The notes under the pieces: generated by a model | Databases searched by the model: none | Seen by the model: the letters and a program-made list of their open reading frames with translations, nothing else | Told to the model about the DNA's origin: nothing | Part shown: piece after piece, positions 52,218-61,584 of the stretch | How positions within the stretch are numbered: the stretch's first letter is position 1 | Layout: each line of letters begins with the position of its first letter | From: Pseudomonas saponiphila | Lineage (GTDB): Bacteria > Pseudomonadota > Gammaproteobacteria > Pseudomonadales > Pseudomonadaceae | Assembly (NCBI RefSeq): GCF_900105185.1 | Contig: NZ_FNTJ01000002.1 | Coordinates: forward strand, 2,046,001-2,110,000 | Length of the DNA: 64,000 nt | Direction of reading: 5' to 3' | Position numbers and translations under genes: made by a program

Positions 52218-52317
52218 GGTGGGCTCTCGGGCGATGACAAATGAGGGCTGGGCAGACGGCGTTGCAGCCTGACACGGGAAAAGTCGTTATCATAAGCGCC
52301 TCTTTGCCTGCCTTGCC

Positions 52318-52812
52318 ATGGACACCATGACCGAGAACGACTATCTGATCGCCTGGGGGCTCTATGCCTTCGCCGCCTTGGGCTGCCTGCTGGTGTGGAT
52401 GCGCCTGACCCGCTGGATGTGGCGCTGGCTGCGCGAGCCGCTGCGTGTGCTGATGGCGGTGCTGCTGTTCAGCCCCACCATCATCGACTCGGTCAAGGAT
52501 AAATTTGCCCCGGCCATTGCCATCACGGCCCTGGACATCGCCTTCAAGGTGGGCAACAACGCCTGGCGCGCGGTATCCGACCTGTTCATGTACGGCATGA
52601 TCGCCTTTGGCGTGTACCTGCTGTTCGTGCTGATCCGCTGGCCCATCGAGCGCGCCGCCAGGGAGCGCCGCGCGCGTAACGAAGCGGCGAAAGCCGCGGC
52701 CAAGGCCGCCGAAGTCGAGGATGACCAGCCCTTTGGCGCTGCCGGCAACGACCGTTATGGTCGGCCTGCCGCGGGCACTCCCCTGAATACGCGGGTCGAG
52801 CCGCGTCTGTAA
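52318..52812 (+). CDS. Small integral membrane protein of unknown function
   Basis: 164 residues with three predicted membrane segments: about 10-26 ([17 protein letters not shown]), 42-55, and 90-108 ([16 protein letters not shown]). The C-terminal 55 residues are charged ([20 protein letters not shown]) and probably cytosolic. No known family is recognised. It starts the unit that continues with the amidotransferase (32 bases later) and the DUF2937 protein. Confidence 0.7.
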   Translation: MDTMTENDYLIAWGLYAFAALGCLLVWMRLTRWMWRWLREPLRVLMAVLLFSPTIIDSVKDKFAPAIAITALDIAFKVGNNAWRAVSDLFMYGMIAFGVYLLFVLIRWPIERAARERRARNEAAKAAAKAAEVEDDQPFGAAGNDRYGRPAAGTPLNTRVEPRL

Positions 52813-52844
52813 CCTGGCCCCGGCATTCAAGCGAGAGTCCGAGC

Positions 52845-53621
52845 ATGTGTGAGTTATTGGGCATGAGCGCCAATGTACCGACCGATATCGTCTTCAGCTT
52901 TACCGGGCTGATGCAGCGCGGTGGCCGCACCGGCCCCCACCGCGACGGTTGGGGCATCGCCTTCTACGAAGGCCGTGGCCTGCGCCTGTTCCAGGACCCG
53001 GCGGCCAGTTGCGAGTCGGAAGTGGCCAATCTGGTGCAGCGCTACCCGATCAAGAGCGAAGTGGTGATCGGCCACATTCGCCAGGCCAACGTCGGCAAGG
53101 TCTGCCTGGCCAATACCCATCCCTTTGTCCGCGAACTCTGGGGCCGCAACTGGTGCTTTGCCCATAACGGCCAGTTGGCGGACTTCCAGCCCCAGGCCAG
53201 CTTCTATCGCCCGGTGGGCGACACCGACAGCGAGGCGGCGTTCTGCGACTTGCTCAATCGGGTACGCGAAGCCTTTCCCGAGCCGGTGGAGATCGAGCAA
53301 CTGCTGCCGATTCTGATCCGTGCCTGCAGTGAATACCGCAGCAAAGGCGTGTTCAACGGGCTGCTCAGTGACGGTGACTGGCTGTTCTGCTTCTGCTCCA
53401 CCAAGCTGGCGCAGATCACCCGGCGCGCGCCGTTCGGCCCGGCCCGGCTCAAGGATGTCGATGTGATCGTCGACTTCCAGGCCGAAACCACGCCCAACGA
53501 CGTAGTGACGGTGATCGCCACCGAACCGCTGACCGAAAATGAAACCTGGACCCGCTATCAGCCGGGCCAATGGAGCCTGTGGCGGCGCGGTGAATGCGTC
53601 AGCCACGGCCAGACCGAATAA
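52845..53621 (+). CDS. Class II glutamine amidotransferase (YafJ-like)
   Basis: 258 residues. The N-terminal Cys2 (MCELLGMSA) is the nucleophile of Ntn-type glutaminases once methionine is removed. [19 protein letters not shown] near 26-44, [18 protein letters not shown] near 78-95, and FAHNGQL near 103-109 complete the active site. The domain hydrolyses glutamine and passes ammonia on, but no synthase domain is attached and the acceptor is unknown. AGAG lies before the start. Confidence 0.9.
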   Translation: MCELLGMSANVPTDIVFSFTGLMQRGGRTGPHRDGWGIAFYEGRGLRLFQDPAASCESEVANLVQRYPIKSEVVIGHIRQANVGKVCLANTHPFVRELWGRNWCFAHNGQLADFQPQASFYRPVGDTDSEAAFCDLLNRVREAFPEPVEIEQLLPILIRACSEYRSKGVFNGLLSDGDWLFCFCSTKLAQITRRAPFGPARLKDVDVIVDFQAETTPNDVVTVIATEPLTENETWTRYQPGQWSLWRRGECVSHGQTE

Positions 53622-53631
53622 GGACATCTCT

Positions 53632-54174
53632 ATGTTGCTCAGTTATCTGCGGCTGGTGTTGTTCGCCGCCGGCCTGCTGGTCGGTGTGCAAGTGCCGGGT
53701 TTCATCAGCGACTACGCCAAGCGCGTGGAAGCCCACTTGATTGAGTCGCAGAACAGCCTGCGGGGCTTCCAGGGCACCGCGCAGCAGTTCTTCAAGGGCG
53801 ACCTGAATGCACTGGTGGCCCACTACCGGGCCAGCGAAGACCCGGTGTTCCGCAGCGATGCCGAGAGCCTGAGCGGCTTGCTGCAGCGCCAGCTGGCCCT
53901 GGACAAGCAATACCAGGCCATGCAAGGCCCCTGGTACATCCGCCTGCTGCAAGTGGCCCTGGCGGCCGATCCGCAGATCCGCAAGGAAACCTGGGACGGC
54001 TACAGCTACCAGATCCTGTTGACCCCGGAAGCGATGATCTGGGGCATGAGCGGCGCCATGCTGCTGTCCTTTGGCCTTGAGTGCCTGTACCGCCTGATCG
54101 ATTGGGTGGTCCTGGGTGGCCGGCGCTTGCGCCAGAGCCGACCCATCGAAGAACGCGATCTCAAGGGCCTCTGA
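53632..54174 (+). CDS. DUF2937 family membrane protein
   Basis: 180 residues from ATG 53632 (AAGGA upstream; the open frame extends into the preceding gene). Two membrane segments frame a soluble helical part: about 2-23 (LRLVLFAAGLLVGVQVPG) and 138-155 (IWGMSGAMLLSFGLECL). The middle part (SQNSLRGFQGTAQQFF and RSDAESLSGLLQRQLALDKQ) matches DUF2937. The function is unknown. It starts ten bases after the amidotransferase gene. Confidence 0.82.
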   Translation: MLLSYLRLVLFAAGLLVGVQVPGFISDYAKRVEAHLIESQNSLRGFQGTAQQFFKGDLNALVAHYRASEDPVFRSDAESLSGLLQRQLALDKQYQAMQGPWYIRLLQVALAADPQIRKETWDGYSYQILLTPEAMIWGMSGAMLLSFGLECLYRLIDWVVLGGRRLRQSRPIEERDLKGL

Positions 54175-54179
54175 CCTCT

Positions 54180-54261
54180 GTAGGAGCCGGCTTGCCGGCG
54201 AAGGGGCCCGCAGGTCCTGCGCCTGGCTGCAGATCGCTTTCGCTGGCAAGCCAGCTCCTAC
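54180..54261. repeat. REPIN (inverted REP pair)
   Basis: GTAGGAGCCGGCTTGCCGGC at 54180 is mirrored, with a few changes, by GCTGGCAAGCCAGCTCCTAC ending at 54261. The pair lies between the convergent DUF2937 and LysR genes. Confidence 0.85.
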
Positions 54262-54278
54262 GAGGGGGAGGGCGAGGT

Positions 54279-55199
54279 TTACTGGGGGGCGATCAGCACC
54301 AGGTAATCCTCGCCGACCTTCTGCCCATAGCGCTGCACCACGCGCTGGCACAGCTGCACGATGTCCTCCACCAATTCCACGCCGACCCGCCACGACACCA
54401 CCACCTGCAGGTTCGGTGGGCGCTGGTCGATGGCCAGTAGGGTCAGTTCGCCGCGGGCCAGTTCTTCGCGCACCAGCACCGGCGGCAAAGCGCCAATGCC
54501 GAAGCCGTCGCGCAACAGGCGGGTGATGGCCGATACCGAGTTCACGCAATTGAGCCGTGGCGCCAGCACCCCGTTGGCCTGCATCAGGCTCAGCACTTGC
54601 TGGTGGGGCAGGGAGTTCTTCGAGTAGGTGATGATCCGCTCCTGGGCGAGTTCCGCAAGGCTGGCGTAGTCACGGTTGTAGATCGAATTGCTGGCGGCGA
54701 TCCAGCCCACCGGGTGGCTGGCCACTTCCAGGCTGCGGATGCTTTCCTGGCGCAGCAGGTCGGTCTGCAGCACCAGGTCGAGAAAGCCTTTTTGCAGCTG
54801 GTCGCACAGATTCAGCGAGGTGTCGGCCACCAGCTCGATTTCCACTTGCGGGTAGTGGTCCATCATTTCCGTCACCAGGGGGCTGAGCCAGGTGTGGATC
54901 ACCGTGTCCATGACCCCGATGCGAATTCGTCCGACCTTGCTCGACGGCGCCTCGATGGACTGTTTCAGCACATGCAGGGTGTCGAGCATCTGCTCGGCGT
55001 GCTCCAGCACCTTGAGCCCTTGCGGGGTCAGGCTGACGCCCCGCGAGTCCCGCAGGAACAGCTTGACTCCCAGTTCGCCTTCCAGCACCGCGATGCGGCT
55101 GGAGATCGCTGCCTGGGTGGTGAAGAGTTTTTCCGCGGTGAGGCTGAAGCTCTTGAGCCGCGCCACCCAGACGAAGGTTTCGAGAAATTTGAGATTCAT
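54279..55199 (-). CDS. LysR family regulator next to the 5-oxoprolinase cluster
   Basis: 306 residues. The helix-turn-helix is near 18-38 (SFSLTAEKLFTTQAAISSRIA), with the effector domain from about 90 (GRIRIGVMDTVIHTWLSPLV). It is divergent from the MFS-pxpABC genes; the 137-base gap carries TTTTTATTAGTTGG (55229-55242) and a roughly inverse CAACACCAATAAAT (55307-55320). I infer control of 5-oxoproline use, based on position only. Confidence 0.88.
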   Translation of the reverse strand: MNLKFLETFVWVARLKSFSLTAEKLFTTQAAISSRIAVLEGELGVKLFLRDSRGVSLTPQGLKVLEHAEQMLDTLHVLKQSIEAPSSKVGRIRIGVMDTVIHTWLSPLVTEMMDHYPQVEIELVADTSLNLCDQLQKGFLDLVLQTDLLRQESIRSLEVASHPVGWIAASNSIYNRDYASLAELAQERIITYSKNSLPHQQVLSLMQANGVLAPRLNCVNSVSAITRLLRDGFGIGALPPVLVREELARGELTLLAIDQRPPNLQVVVSWRVGVELVEDIVQLCQRVVQRYGQKVGEDYLVLIAPQ

Positions 55200-55336
55200 G
55201 GGATCAACTTTTCTTATGCCTTGGGGCGGTTTTTATTAGTTGGACGCGCCGGGCGTCCGAGTCGAAGAATGCGCCAACCCACGATATGCGTCGTCTGGGC
55301 CCAGAACAACACCAATAAATCACCCTGGAGATCGCC

Positions 55337-56620
55337 ATGAGTGCGCCCGAAACCCTGGCCGCCAAGGCCCCGCGCCGCGCCGGTCCGTTTGACTGGTACC
55401 GCGACATAAACCAGCAGGAGCGCCGCACCTTCTGGAGTTGCAAGATCGGTTATGGCCTGGATGGCATGGACACCCAGATGCTCAGTTTCGTGATCCCGAC
55501 CCTGATCGCGTTGTGGGGCATTACTTCCGCCGAGGCCGGCCTGATCCATACCAGTACCTTGCTGGCCTCCGCCCTGGGAGGCTGGATCGCCGGGATTTTG
55601 TCCGACCGCATCGGCCGGGTACGCACCCTGCAATTGACCGTGCTGTGGTTCGCATTCTTTACCTTTCTGTGTGGCCTTGCGCAGAACTACGAACAATTGC
55701 TGATCGCCCGGACCCTGATGGGCTTCGGTTTCGGCGGCGAGTGGACCGCCGGGGCGGTGCTGATTGGTGAGGTGATCCGCGCCAAGAACCGTGGCAAGGC
55801 GGTGGGCATGGTGCAATCCGGCTGGGCCCTGGGCTGGGGACTGACGGCGCTGCTGTATGCGCTGCTGTTCTCCCTGCTGCCGCCGGAAGATGCCTGGCGT
55901 GGCCTGTTTATGCTGGGCATCCTGCCGGCGATCTTCGTGATTTTCGTCCGTCGCCTGGTCAAGGATCCCGAGGTCTACCGGGAAACCCGCGCCCGTGAAG
56001 TGCCAAGCAATCCGGCGCGGTTCTACGAGATCTTCGCCCCGGGGATTCTCAGCACCACCCTGCGTGCGTCCTTGCTGGCGGCAGGGGCCCAGGGCGGCTA
56101 CTACGCCATCACCTTCTGGCTGCCGACCTTTCTCAAGACCGAGCGCGGCCTGAGCGTGTTGAGCACCGGCGGCTACCTGGCCATGGTGATTGCCGGCTCC
56201 TATGTGGGTTATGTGATCAGCGCCTACCTGACCGACATTCTCGGGCGCAAGAAGAACTTCGTGCTGTTCGCCGCAGGGTCTTTCACCATCGTCCTGCTTT
56301 ATACGCAGATGCCGGTGAGCAATGCCGTGATGCTCTGGCTGGGCTTTCCCCTGGGGTTCTTCGCCTCGGGGATCTTCAGCGGCATGGGGGCGTTCCTCAC
56401 CGAGCTGTTTCCCACGCGCATCCGCGGTTCCGGCCAGGGCTTCTGCTACAACAGCGGCCGGGCGCTGGCGGCACTGTTTCCGCTGCTGATCGGCCTGCTC
56501 AGCCAGCATGTGCCCCTGAGCGTGGCCATCGGCACCTTTGCCGCGGTGTCCTACGGGGTGGTGGTGCTGGCGGCCCTGAGCCTGCCGGAAACCCGCGGCA
56601 AGGAACTTGAGGCGCGCTAA
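55337..56620 (+). CDS. MFS transporter (metabolite:proton symporter), linked to pxpABC
   Basis: 427 residues, twelve predicted membrane segments. The loop after segment two has the MFS signature GILSDRIGRVRTL, and RTLMGFGFGGEWTAGAVLIGE in the fourth-fifth segments is typical of the aromatic/dicarboxylate symporter branches. The later loop repeats it as LTDILGRKKN. It is 72 bases upstream of pxpA on the same strand. I infer uptake of 5-oxoproline or a related lactam acid; direct evidence is lacking. Confidence 0.87.
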   Translation: MSAPETLAAKAPRRAGPFDWYRDINQQERRTFWSCKIGYGLDGMDTQMLSFVIPTLIALWGITSAEAGLIHTSTLLASALGGWIAGILSDRIGRVRTLQLTVLWFAFFTFLCGLAQNYEQLLIARTLMGFGFGGEWTAGAVLIGEVIRAKNRGKAVGMVQSGWALGWGLTALLYALLFSLLPPEDAWRGLFMLGILPAIFVIFVRRLVKDPEVYRETRAREVPSNPARFYEIFAPGILSTTLRASLLAAGAQGGYYAITFWLPTFLKTERGLSVLSTGGYLAMVIAGSYVGYVISAYLTDILGRKKNFVLFAAGSFTIVLLYTQMPVSNAVMLWLGFPLGFFASGIFSGMGAFLTELFPTRIRGSGQGFCYNSGRALAALFPLLIGLLSQHVPLSVAIGTFAAVSYGVVVLAALSLPETRGKELEAR

Positions 56621-56692
56621 CTGATAATCTGCGCGGGCATTGTGCGACAGCCCTGCAGCTGATCTACAACAAGAACCACAGGAGCACTGACC

Positions 56693-57445
56693 ATGAGCCG
56701 CCTGTTATTGAATTGCGACATCGGCGAAAGCTTTGGCAACTGGACCTTGGGCCTGGATGCCGAGGTGATGCCCTTTATCGACTGCGCCAACATTGCCTGC
56801 GGCTTCCATGCCGGCGATCCGGGCATCATGCGCAAGACCGTGGCCCTGGCCCTGGCCAATGGCGTGCGTATCGGCGCCCATCCGGCCTATCAGGACCTGG
56901 CCGGTTTCGGCCGCCGCTCCATGAGCTATTCGCCCGAGGAAATCCGCGACCTGCTGCACTACCAGATCGGCGCGCTGGACGGCATCTGCCGGGCCCAGGG
57001 CGCGCGGGTCAGCTACGTCAAACCCCATGGCGCGATGTACAACGACATGATGGCCAAGCCGGCCCAGTTGCGCGCGGTGATCCAGGCGGTGGCGGCCTAC
57101 GATCCGCAATTGCCATTGATGCTCATGGCCACCCGCGACAACAGCGCGGCCCGGGCCCTGGGCGACGAATACGGCGTGACCCTGTGGTTCGAGGCCTTTG
57201 CCGATCGCGCCTACGACAACGCCGGGCACCTGGTGTCACGGCAACTGCCGGGGGCGGTGCACCACGACTCGGCCACCATCATCGACCAGGCCCTGACCAT
57301 CGCCCGGGGCGAGCCCCTGACCGCCAGCGACGGCAGCGCCTTGCTATTGCAGGCCGATACCCTGTGCGTGCACGGCGACAACGCCAGTTCGGTGGCTGCG
57401 GTGCAGCGCATTCGCCAGGCCCTGAACCAGCAGTCCGGCCTATGA
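56693..57445 (+). CDS. pxpA: 5-oxoprolinase subunit A (LamB/YcsF family)
   Basis: 250 residues, normal for PxpA. Family motifs are [13 protein letters not shown] at the N-terminus, [19 protein letters not shown] near 38-56, [15 protein letters not shown] near 62-76 and [10 protein letters not shown] near 113-122, which line the active site with histidines and aspartates. With PxpB and PxpC it forms the ATP-dependent prokaryotic 5-oxoprolinase that opens 5-oxoproline to glutamate. Its stop overlaps the pxpB start (ATGA). Confidence 0.95.
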   Translation: MSRLLLNCDIGESFGNWTLGLDAEVMPFIDCANIACGFHAGDPGIMRKTVALALANGVRIGAHPAYQDLAGFGRRSMSYSPEEIRDLLHYQIGALDGICRAQGARVSYVKPHGAMYNDMMAKPAQLRAVIQAVAAYDPQLPLMLMATRDNSAARALGDEYGVTLWFEAFADRAYDNAGHLVSRQLPGAVHHDSATIIDQALTIARGEPLTASDGSALLLQADTLCVHGDNASSVAAVQRIRQALNQQSGL

Positions 57446-58146
57446 AGCCACAGGTTGAAGTGGTCGCCATCGATTGCCTGATGGTGCGGCTGTTCGAGGT
57501 GATCGCCGAGGACAACATGCCCTGGATGCTGGCCGCCGCCGAAGGGTTGCGGCAGGCCTTTGGCGAATCTCTGGTCGATCTGGTGCCGTCCTATACCACG
57601 CTGATGGTGCACTACGACCTGCTGGCCCTGAGTCCGTCCGAGGCCCGGCAGCGGATCGAGGTCGCCTTGACCGATCTGAAGCCCGGCGCCACCCAGGCCG
57701 GGCGCGAGCATGTGCTGCCGGTGTGGTACGACCTCAGTGTCGGGCCGGAACTGGCGCTGTTGTCCCGCCGCAGCGGGTTGTCGGTGGCCGAGGTGATCCA
57801 GCGTCACAGCCAGCGTGAATATCAGGTGTTTGCCCTGGGGTTCGCGCCCGGATTCGCCTTCATGGGGCTGGTGGAAGAGGTGCTGGCGGCGCCGCGGCTG
57901 AACACCCCGCGCAAGCGGGTGGCGGCGGGCAGTGTGGGGATTGCCGAGCGACAGACTGCGGCCTATCCAGTGGTATCGCCGGGTGGCTGGAACCTGATCG
58001 GGCGCACTCCGAGTCGGTTGTTCGACCGCGAGCGCGACGGCTACAGCCTGATGCAACCGGGGGACCGGGTGCGCTTTGCCGCGGTGGACCGCAGCGAGTT
58101 CCTGCGCCTGGGAGGCGATGACACGCCGTTGGAGGTGCCGGCATGA
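57442..58146 (+). CDS. pxpB: 5-oxoprolinase subunit B (KipI family)
   Basis: 234 residues from ATG 57442, overlapping pxpA by four bases; the frame reads through pxpA, so longer versions are not real. [14 protein letters not shown] near 131-144, [20 protein letters not shown] near 151-170 and [16 protein letters not shown] near 174-189 are the KipI/PxpB signatures of the cyclophilin-like fold. It takes part in phosphorylation of 5-oxoproline in the PxpABC complex. The Bacillus relative KipI inhibits a sporulation kinase, but the three-gene context supports the oxoprolinase role. Confidence 0.94.
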   Translation: MKPQVEVVAIDCLMVRLFEVIAEDNMPWMLAAAEGLRQAFGESLVDLVPSYTTLMVHYDLLALSPSEARQRIEVALTDLKPGATQAGREHVLPVWYDLSVGPELALLSRRSGLSVAEVIQRHSQREYQVFALGFAPGFAFMGLVEEVLAAPRLNTPRKRVAAGSVGIAERQTAAYPVVSPGGWNLIGRTPSRLFDRERDGYSLMQPGDRVRFAAVDRSEFLRLGGDDTPLEVPA

Positions 58147-59060
58147 GCCGTTTGACGATCGAGGCCAGCACCCCGCTGTGCCTGCTGCAGGATGCCGGGC
58201 GTTTTGGCGTGCGCCATTTGGGCGTGACCCAGGGCGGGGCGCTGGATTGGGTGTCGATGTCCTGGGCCAACTGGCTGCTGGGCAATGCCCTGGATGCGCC
58301 GGTGGTGGAAATCACCCTGGGCGGCTTTACCCTGCTGGCCGAGGACTATTGCCTGCTGGCCCTGGCCGGTGCTGATCTTGGGGCTTATGTCGATGAACGT
58401 CCCTTGAGTCCGGGGCGCAGTTTCATCCTGCAAAAGGGCCAGCGCCTGCGCTTTACCCAGCCCTTCCTTGGCGCCCGGGCCTATCTGGCGGCACCGGGCG
58501 GTTTTGACGCGCCCAAGGTCCTGGGCAGTTGCGCCAGTGTGCAGCGCGAGGCCCTGGGCGGGCTCGACGGTTACGGTCGGGCGCTGAGCGAGGGTGGGGT
58601 GCTGGGCTATTCGGGCACCGGCGGGGCGCTCAAGAGCCTGTCGGCTGCGCAGTTGCCGGATTGGCGATCCGCTGCACCGCTGGAGGTGATCCTCGGCGCG
58701 CAGATCGGCCAGTTCAGCGGCCTGAGCCTGTTCGATGCCTTCAACAGCACCTGGACCCTGGACAGCCGTGCCGATCGCATGGGCGCGCGCCTGCTCGGGC
58801 CGTCATTGCAGTATCTGGGCCGGCCGATGATTTCCGAGGGTATTCCCCTGGGGGCGATCCAGGTGCCGCCGGATGGTCAGCCGATCATCCTGCTCAATGA
58901 CCGGCAGACCATTGGTGGCTATCCGCGACTGGGAGCGTTGACGCCCTTGTCCCTGGCACGGCTGGCGCAGTGTCTGCCGGGCAGCGAGGTGCGCCTTGCT
59001 CCGGTGGTGCAGGAGACTGCACATCGGCAGCAGGTGGCGTTCTTGCGCAGGTATGGGTGA
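58143..59060 (+). CDS. pxpC: 5-oxoprolinase subunit C (KipA / biotin-dependent carboxylase-like)
   Basis: 305 residues, overlapping pxpB by four bases. LLQDAGRFGVRHLGVTQGGALD near 13-34 (in parts: QDAGRFGVRHLG), ALAGADLGAYVDERPL near 77-92, ARAYLAAPGGFD near 112-123 and the late SEGIPLGAIQVPPDGQPIIL region match PxpC. It completes the 5-oxoprolinase complex. A pair of REP elements follows within 15 bases of the stop. Confidence 0.95.
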   Translation: MSRLTIEASTPLCLLQDAGRFGVRHLGVTQGGALDWVSMSWANWLLGNALDAPVVEITLGGFTLLAEDYCLLALAGADLGAYVDERPLSPGRSFILQKGQRLRFTQPFLGARAYLAAPGGFDAPKVLGSCASVQREALGGLDGYGRALSEGGVLGYSGTGGALKSLSAAQLPDWRSAAPLEVILGAQIGQFSGLSLFDAFNSTWTLDSRADRMGARLLGPSLQYLGRPMISEGIPLGAIQVPPDGQPIILLNDRQTIGGYPRLGALTPLSLARLAQCLPGSEVRLAPVVQETAHRQQVAFLRRYG

Positions 59061-59074
59061 GTGTCTGAAGGGCT

Positions 59075-59127
59075 TCGCCAGCAAGCTGGCTCCTACAGTG
59101 TCTTGTAGGAGCCGGCTTGCCGGCGAA
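59075..59127. repeat. REP pair in outward order
   Basis: TTCGCCAGCAAGCTGGCTCC (from 59075) is followed by GTAGGAGCCGGCTTGCCGGC (from 59105). The two elements are arranged tail to tail, the opposite of the REPINs at 44018 and 54180, with only seven bases between. They lie between convergent pxpC and the VWA gene. Confidence 0.85.
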
Positions 59128-59132
59128 CCGGC

Positions 59133-60311
59133 TTACTTGGACAGAAAGCGCATGCCTTCTTCCAGGCCGCGCAGGGTCAGCGGGTACATCTGGTCTTCGA
59201 TCAGCTCGCGAACGATGTTGGTCGAGGCGGTGTAGCCCCAGGTGTCCTTCGGGTAGGGGTTGATCCAGATGAGCTTCTTGTACTTCTCCATGAAGCGCTG
59301 CATCCACACATAACCGGCCTCTTCGTTCCAGTGTTCGACGCTGCCGCCGGCCTGGGTGATTTCATACGGGGCCATGGCGGCATCACCGACGAAGATCACT
59401 TTGTAGTCGGCGCCGTACTTGTGCAGCAGGTCCTGGGTCGAGGTGCGTTCCGAGCCGCGGCGCAGGTTGTTCTTCCACACCGACTCGTAGATGAAGTTGT
59501 GGAAGTAGTAGTACTCCAGGTGCTTGAACTCGGTCTTGCAGGCCGAGAACAGTTCCTCGCAGATCTTCACGTGGGCATCCATGGAGCCGCCGATGTCGAA
59601 CAGCAACAGCAGCTTGATGTTGTTGCGCCGTTCCGGGCGCATCTGGATGTTCAGCAGGCCGGCGTCGCGGGCGGTGTGGTCGATGGTGCCGTCGATGTCC
59701 AGCTCGTCCGCGGCGCCCTGGCGGGCGAACTTGCGCAGCCGGCGCAGGGCCACCTTGATGTTGCGGGTGCCCAGTTCCACCGAATCGTCGAGGTTCTTGT
59801 ACTCGCGCTGGTCCCAGACTTTCACCGCCTTGCCCTGGCGCTTGCCGGCGTCGCCGACACGGATGCCTTCCGGGTTGAAGCCGCCGGAGCCGAAGGGGCT
59901 GGTGCCGCCGGTGCCGATCCATTTGTTGCCGCCGGCGTGGCGTTCCTTCTGTTCTTCCAGGCGCTTCTTGAACTCTTCGATGAGCTTGTCCAGGCCGCCC
60001 AGGGACTGGATCTGCGCCCGTTCCTCGTCCGTCAGCGAGCGCTCGAATTCCTTGCGCAGCCAATCCTCGGGGATCAGCGCCTGCAAGTGCTCGTCGAGCT
60101 TTTCCAGGCCGTTGAAGTAGGCACCGAAGGCCCGGTCGAACTTGTCGAAATGACGCTCGTCCTTCACCAGGATCGCCCGGGCGAGGTAGTAGAACTCGTC
60201 CATGTCGGCGAAGGTCACGCGCTGCTTGAGCGCGTTGATCAGGTCCAGCAGTTCGCGCACCGACACCGGGACCTTGGCCGCGCGCATTTCATTGAACAGG
60301 TTGAGCAGCAT
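59133..60311 (-). CDS. VWA domain protein (CoxE-like) paired with MoxR ATPase
   Basis: 392 residues. The C-terminal half is a von Willebrand A domain with the MIDAS motif DIGGSM near 240 and the later VIFVGDAAMAP; the first serine-x-serine position is changed (GGS). The N-terminal half (about 1-150) is helical and typical of CoxE-like proteins, followed by a glycine-rich stretch GTGGTSPFGSGGFNPEG near 132-148. MoxR/VWA pairs act as chaperone-like systems that insert metals or assemble complexes; the client is unknown here. The MoxR gene lies upstream, separated by a long inverted repeat. Confidence 0.9.
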   Translation of the reverse strand: MLLNLFNEMRAAKVPVSVRELLDLINALKQRVTFADMDEFYYLARAILVKDERHFDKFDRAFGAYFNGLEKLDEHLQALIPEDWLRKEFERSLTDEERAQIQSLGGLDKLIEEFKKRLEEQKERHAGGNKWIGTGGTSPFGSGGFNPEGIRVGDAGKRQGKAVKVWDQREYKNLDDSVELGTRNIKVALRRLRKFARQGAADELDIDGTIDHTARDAGLLNIQMRPERRNNIKLLLLFDIGGSMDAHVKICEELFSACKTEFKHLEYYYFHNFIYESVWKNNLRRGSERTSTQDLLHKYGADYKVIFVGDAAMAPYEITQAGGSVEHWNEEAGYVWMQRFMEKYKKLIWINPYPKDTWGYTASTNIVRELIEDQMYPLTLRGLEEGMRFLSK

Positions 60312-60339
60312 GACTATCGCTCTCTAATAATCTTTGGGT

Positions 60340-60472
60340 CTGTTCAGAAGCTCGCCGAGCGGCGATCAGGCAAGGCAAAAACAGGAGAGGAAGCGGAGTT
60401 TAGCCTGCTAAGTGAGCATTCCGAACCTGTTTTTAACGCAGCATGATCGACGCGCAGGCCGCTTCTGGGCAG
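60340..60472. repeat. 133-base imperfect inverted repeat between moxR and VWA genes
   Basis: The outer arms (60340-60385 and 60426-60472) are imperfect inverse copies: CTGTTCAGAAGC against CTGCCCAGAAGC, CGATCAGGC against CGATCATGC, and AAAAACAGG at both inner ends. The 40-base centre has a further small palindrome TTAGC-CT-GCTAA. The element ends three bases before the MoxR stop codon and is transcribed with the operon. It looks like a miniature mobile or structured repeat rather than a REP. Confidence 0.7.
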
Positions 60473-60475
60473 AGC

Positions 60476-61327
60476 CTAGCGGCTGCCGCGACGGCTCATG
60501 AACGCCAGGCGTTCCAGCAACTGCACATCCTGCTCGTTCTTCACCAGGGCGCCGGCCAGGGGCGGGATGGCCTTGGTCGGGTCGCGCTCGCGCAGCACCG
60601 CTTCGCCGATGTTGTCGGCCATCAGCAGCTTGAGCCAGTCCACCAGTTCCGAGGTCGAGGGCTTCTTCTTCAGGCCCGGCACCTTGCGCACGTCGAAGAA
60701 CACGTCCAGGGCCTCGCTGACCAGGTCCTTCTTGATGTCCGGGTAATGCACGTCGACGATCTTCTGCAGGGTGGCGCGGTCGGGGAAGGCGATGTAGTGG
60801 AAGAAGCAGCGACGCAGGAAGGCGTCCGGCAGTTCCTTCTCGTTGTTGGAGGTAATGATGATGATCGGCCGTTGCTTGGCCTTGATGGTTTCGTCGATCT
60901 CGTAGACGTAGAACTCCATCTTGTCGAGCTCTTGCAAGAGGTCGTTGGGGAACTCGATGTCGGCCTTGTCGATCTCGTCGATCAGCAGGATCACCCGCTC
61001 CTCGGATTCGAAGGCCTCCCAGAGCTTGCCCTTCTTCAGGTAGTTGCGGATGTCGTGGACCTTGTCCACCCCCAGCTGCGAGTCGCGCAGGCGGCTGACC
61101 GCGTCGTACTCGTACAGGCCCTGGTGGGCCTTGGTGGTGGACTTGATGTGCCAGGTGATCAGCTTGGCGCCGAAGGATTCGGCCAGTTGCTCGGCGAGCA
61201 TGGTCTTGCCGGTGCCGGGTTCGCCCTTGACCAGCAGCGGACGCTCCAGGGTGATGGCGGCGTTGACTGCCAGCTTCAGGTCATCGGTGGCGACGTATGC
61301 GCTGGTGCCTTCGAACTTCATCTGCAA
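60476..61327 (-). CDS. MoxR family AAA+ ATPase
   Basis: 283 residues. Walker A is GEPGTGKT at 35-42, Walker B is VILLIDEIDKAD near 111-122, sensor 1 lies in PIIIITSNNEKELPDAFLRR near 150-169 with the arginine finger, and the C-terminal lid follows (PPLAGALVKNEQDVQLLERL). MoxR proteins form hexamers and act with a VWA protein in maturation of enzyme complexes. Here the VWA gene is next downstream. The 257-base gap to cysK holds the two divergent promoters; no strong element was identified. Confidence 0.93.
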   Translation of the reverse strand: MQMKFEGTSAYVATDDLKLAVNAAITLERPLLVKGEPGTGKTMLAEQLAESFGAKLITWHIKSTTKAHQGLYEYDAVSRLRDSQLGVDKVHDIRNYLKKGKLWEAFESEERVILLIDEIDKADIEFPNDLLQELDKMEFYVYEIDETIKAKQRPIIIITSNNEKELPDAFLRRCFFHYIAFPDRATLQKIVDVHYPDIKKDLVSEALDVFFDVRKVPGLKKKPSTSELVDWLKLLMADNIGEAVLRERDPTKAIPPLAGALVKNEQDVQLLERLAFMSRRGSR

Positions 61328-61584
61328 TTCCTCGAACGGTGACGGCGAGCTGCCCGGGGCAGGTCGATTGAATGGGGAGTGATGGCGCGACTATAACGCG
61401 CAGTCCGGTCGACTGTGAACGTAGACGCCCCATTCAGTCTCTGAATGGAGCGTCACCGGGTGACTTGGTCAGTCTGTGCCGGTGCCGCTTGCGGGCGGCC
61501 TGCAGCTCCTGCGGCGCGACTGGACGCTCAAGGGCGCCAGGCATACCCTTGAGCACTTCTTCACTGCTGCATAAGGACCCAGCC

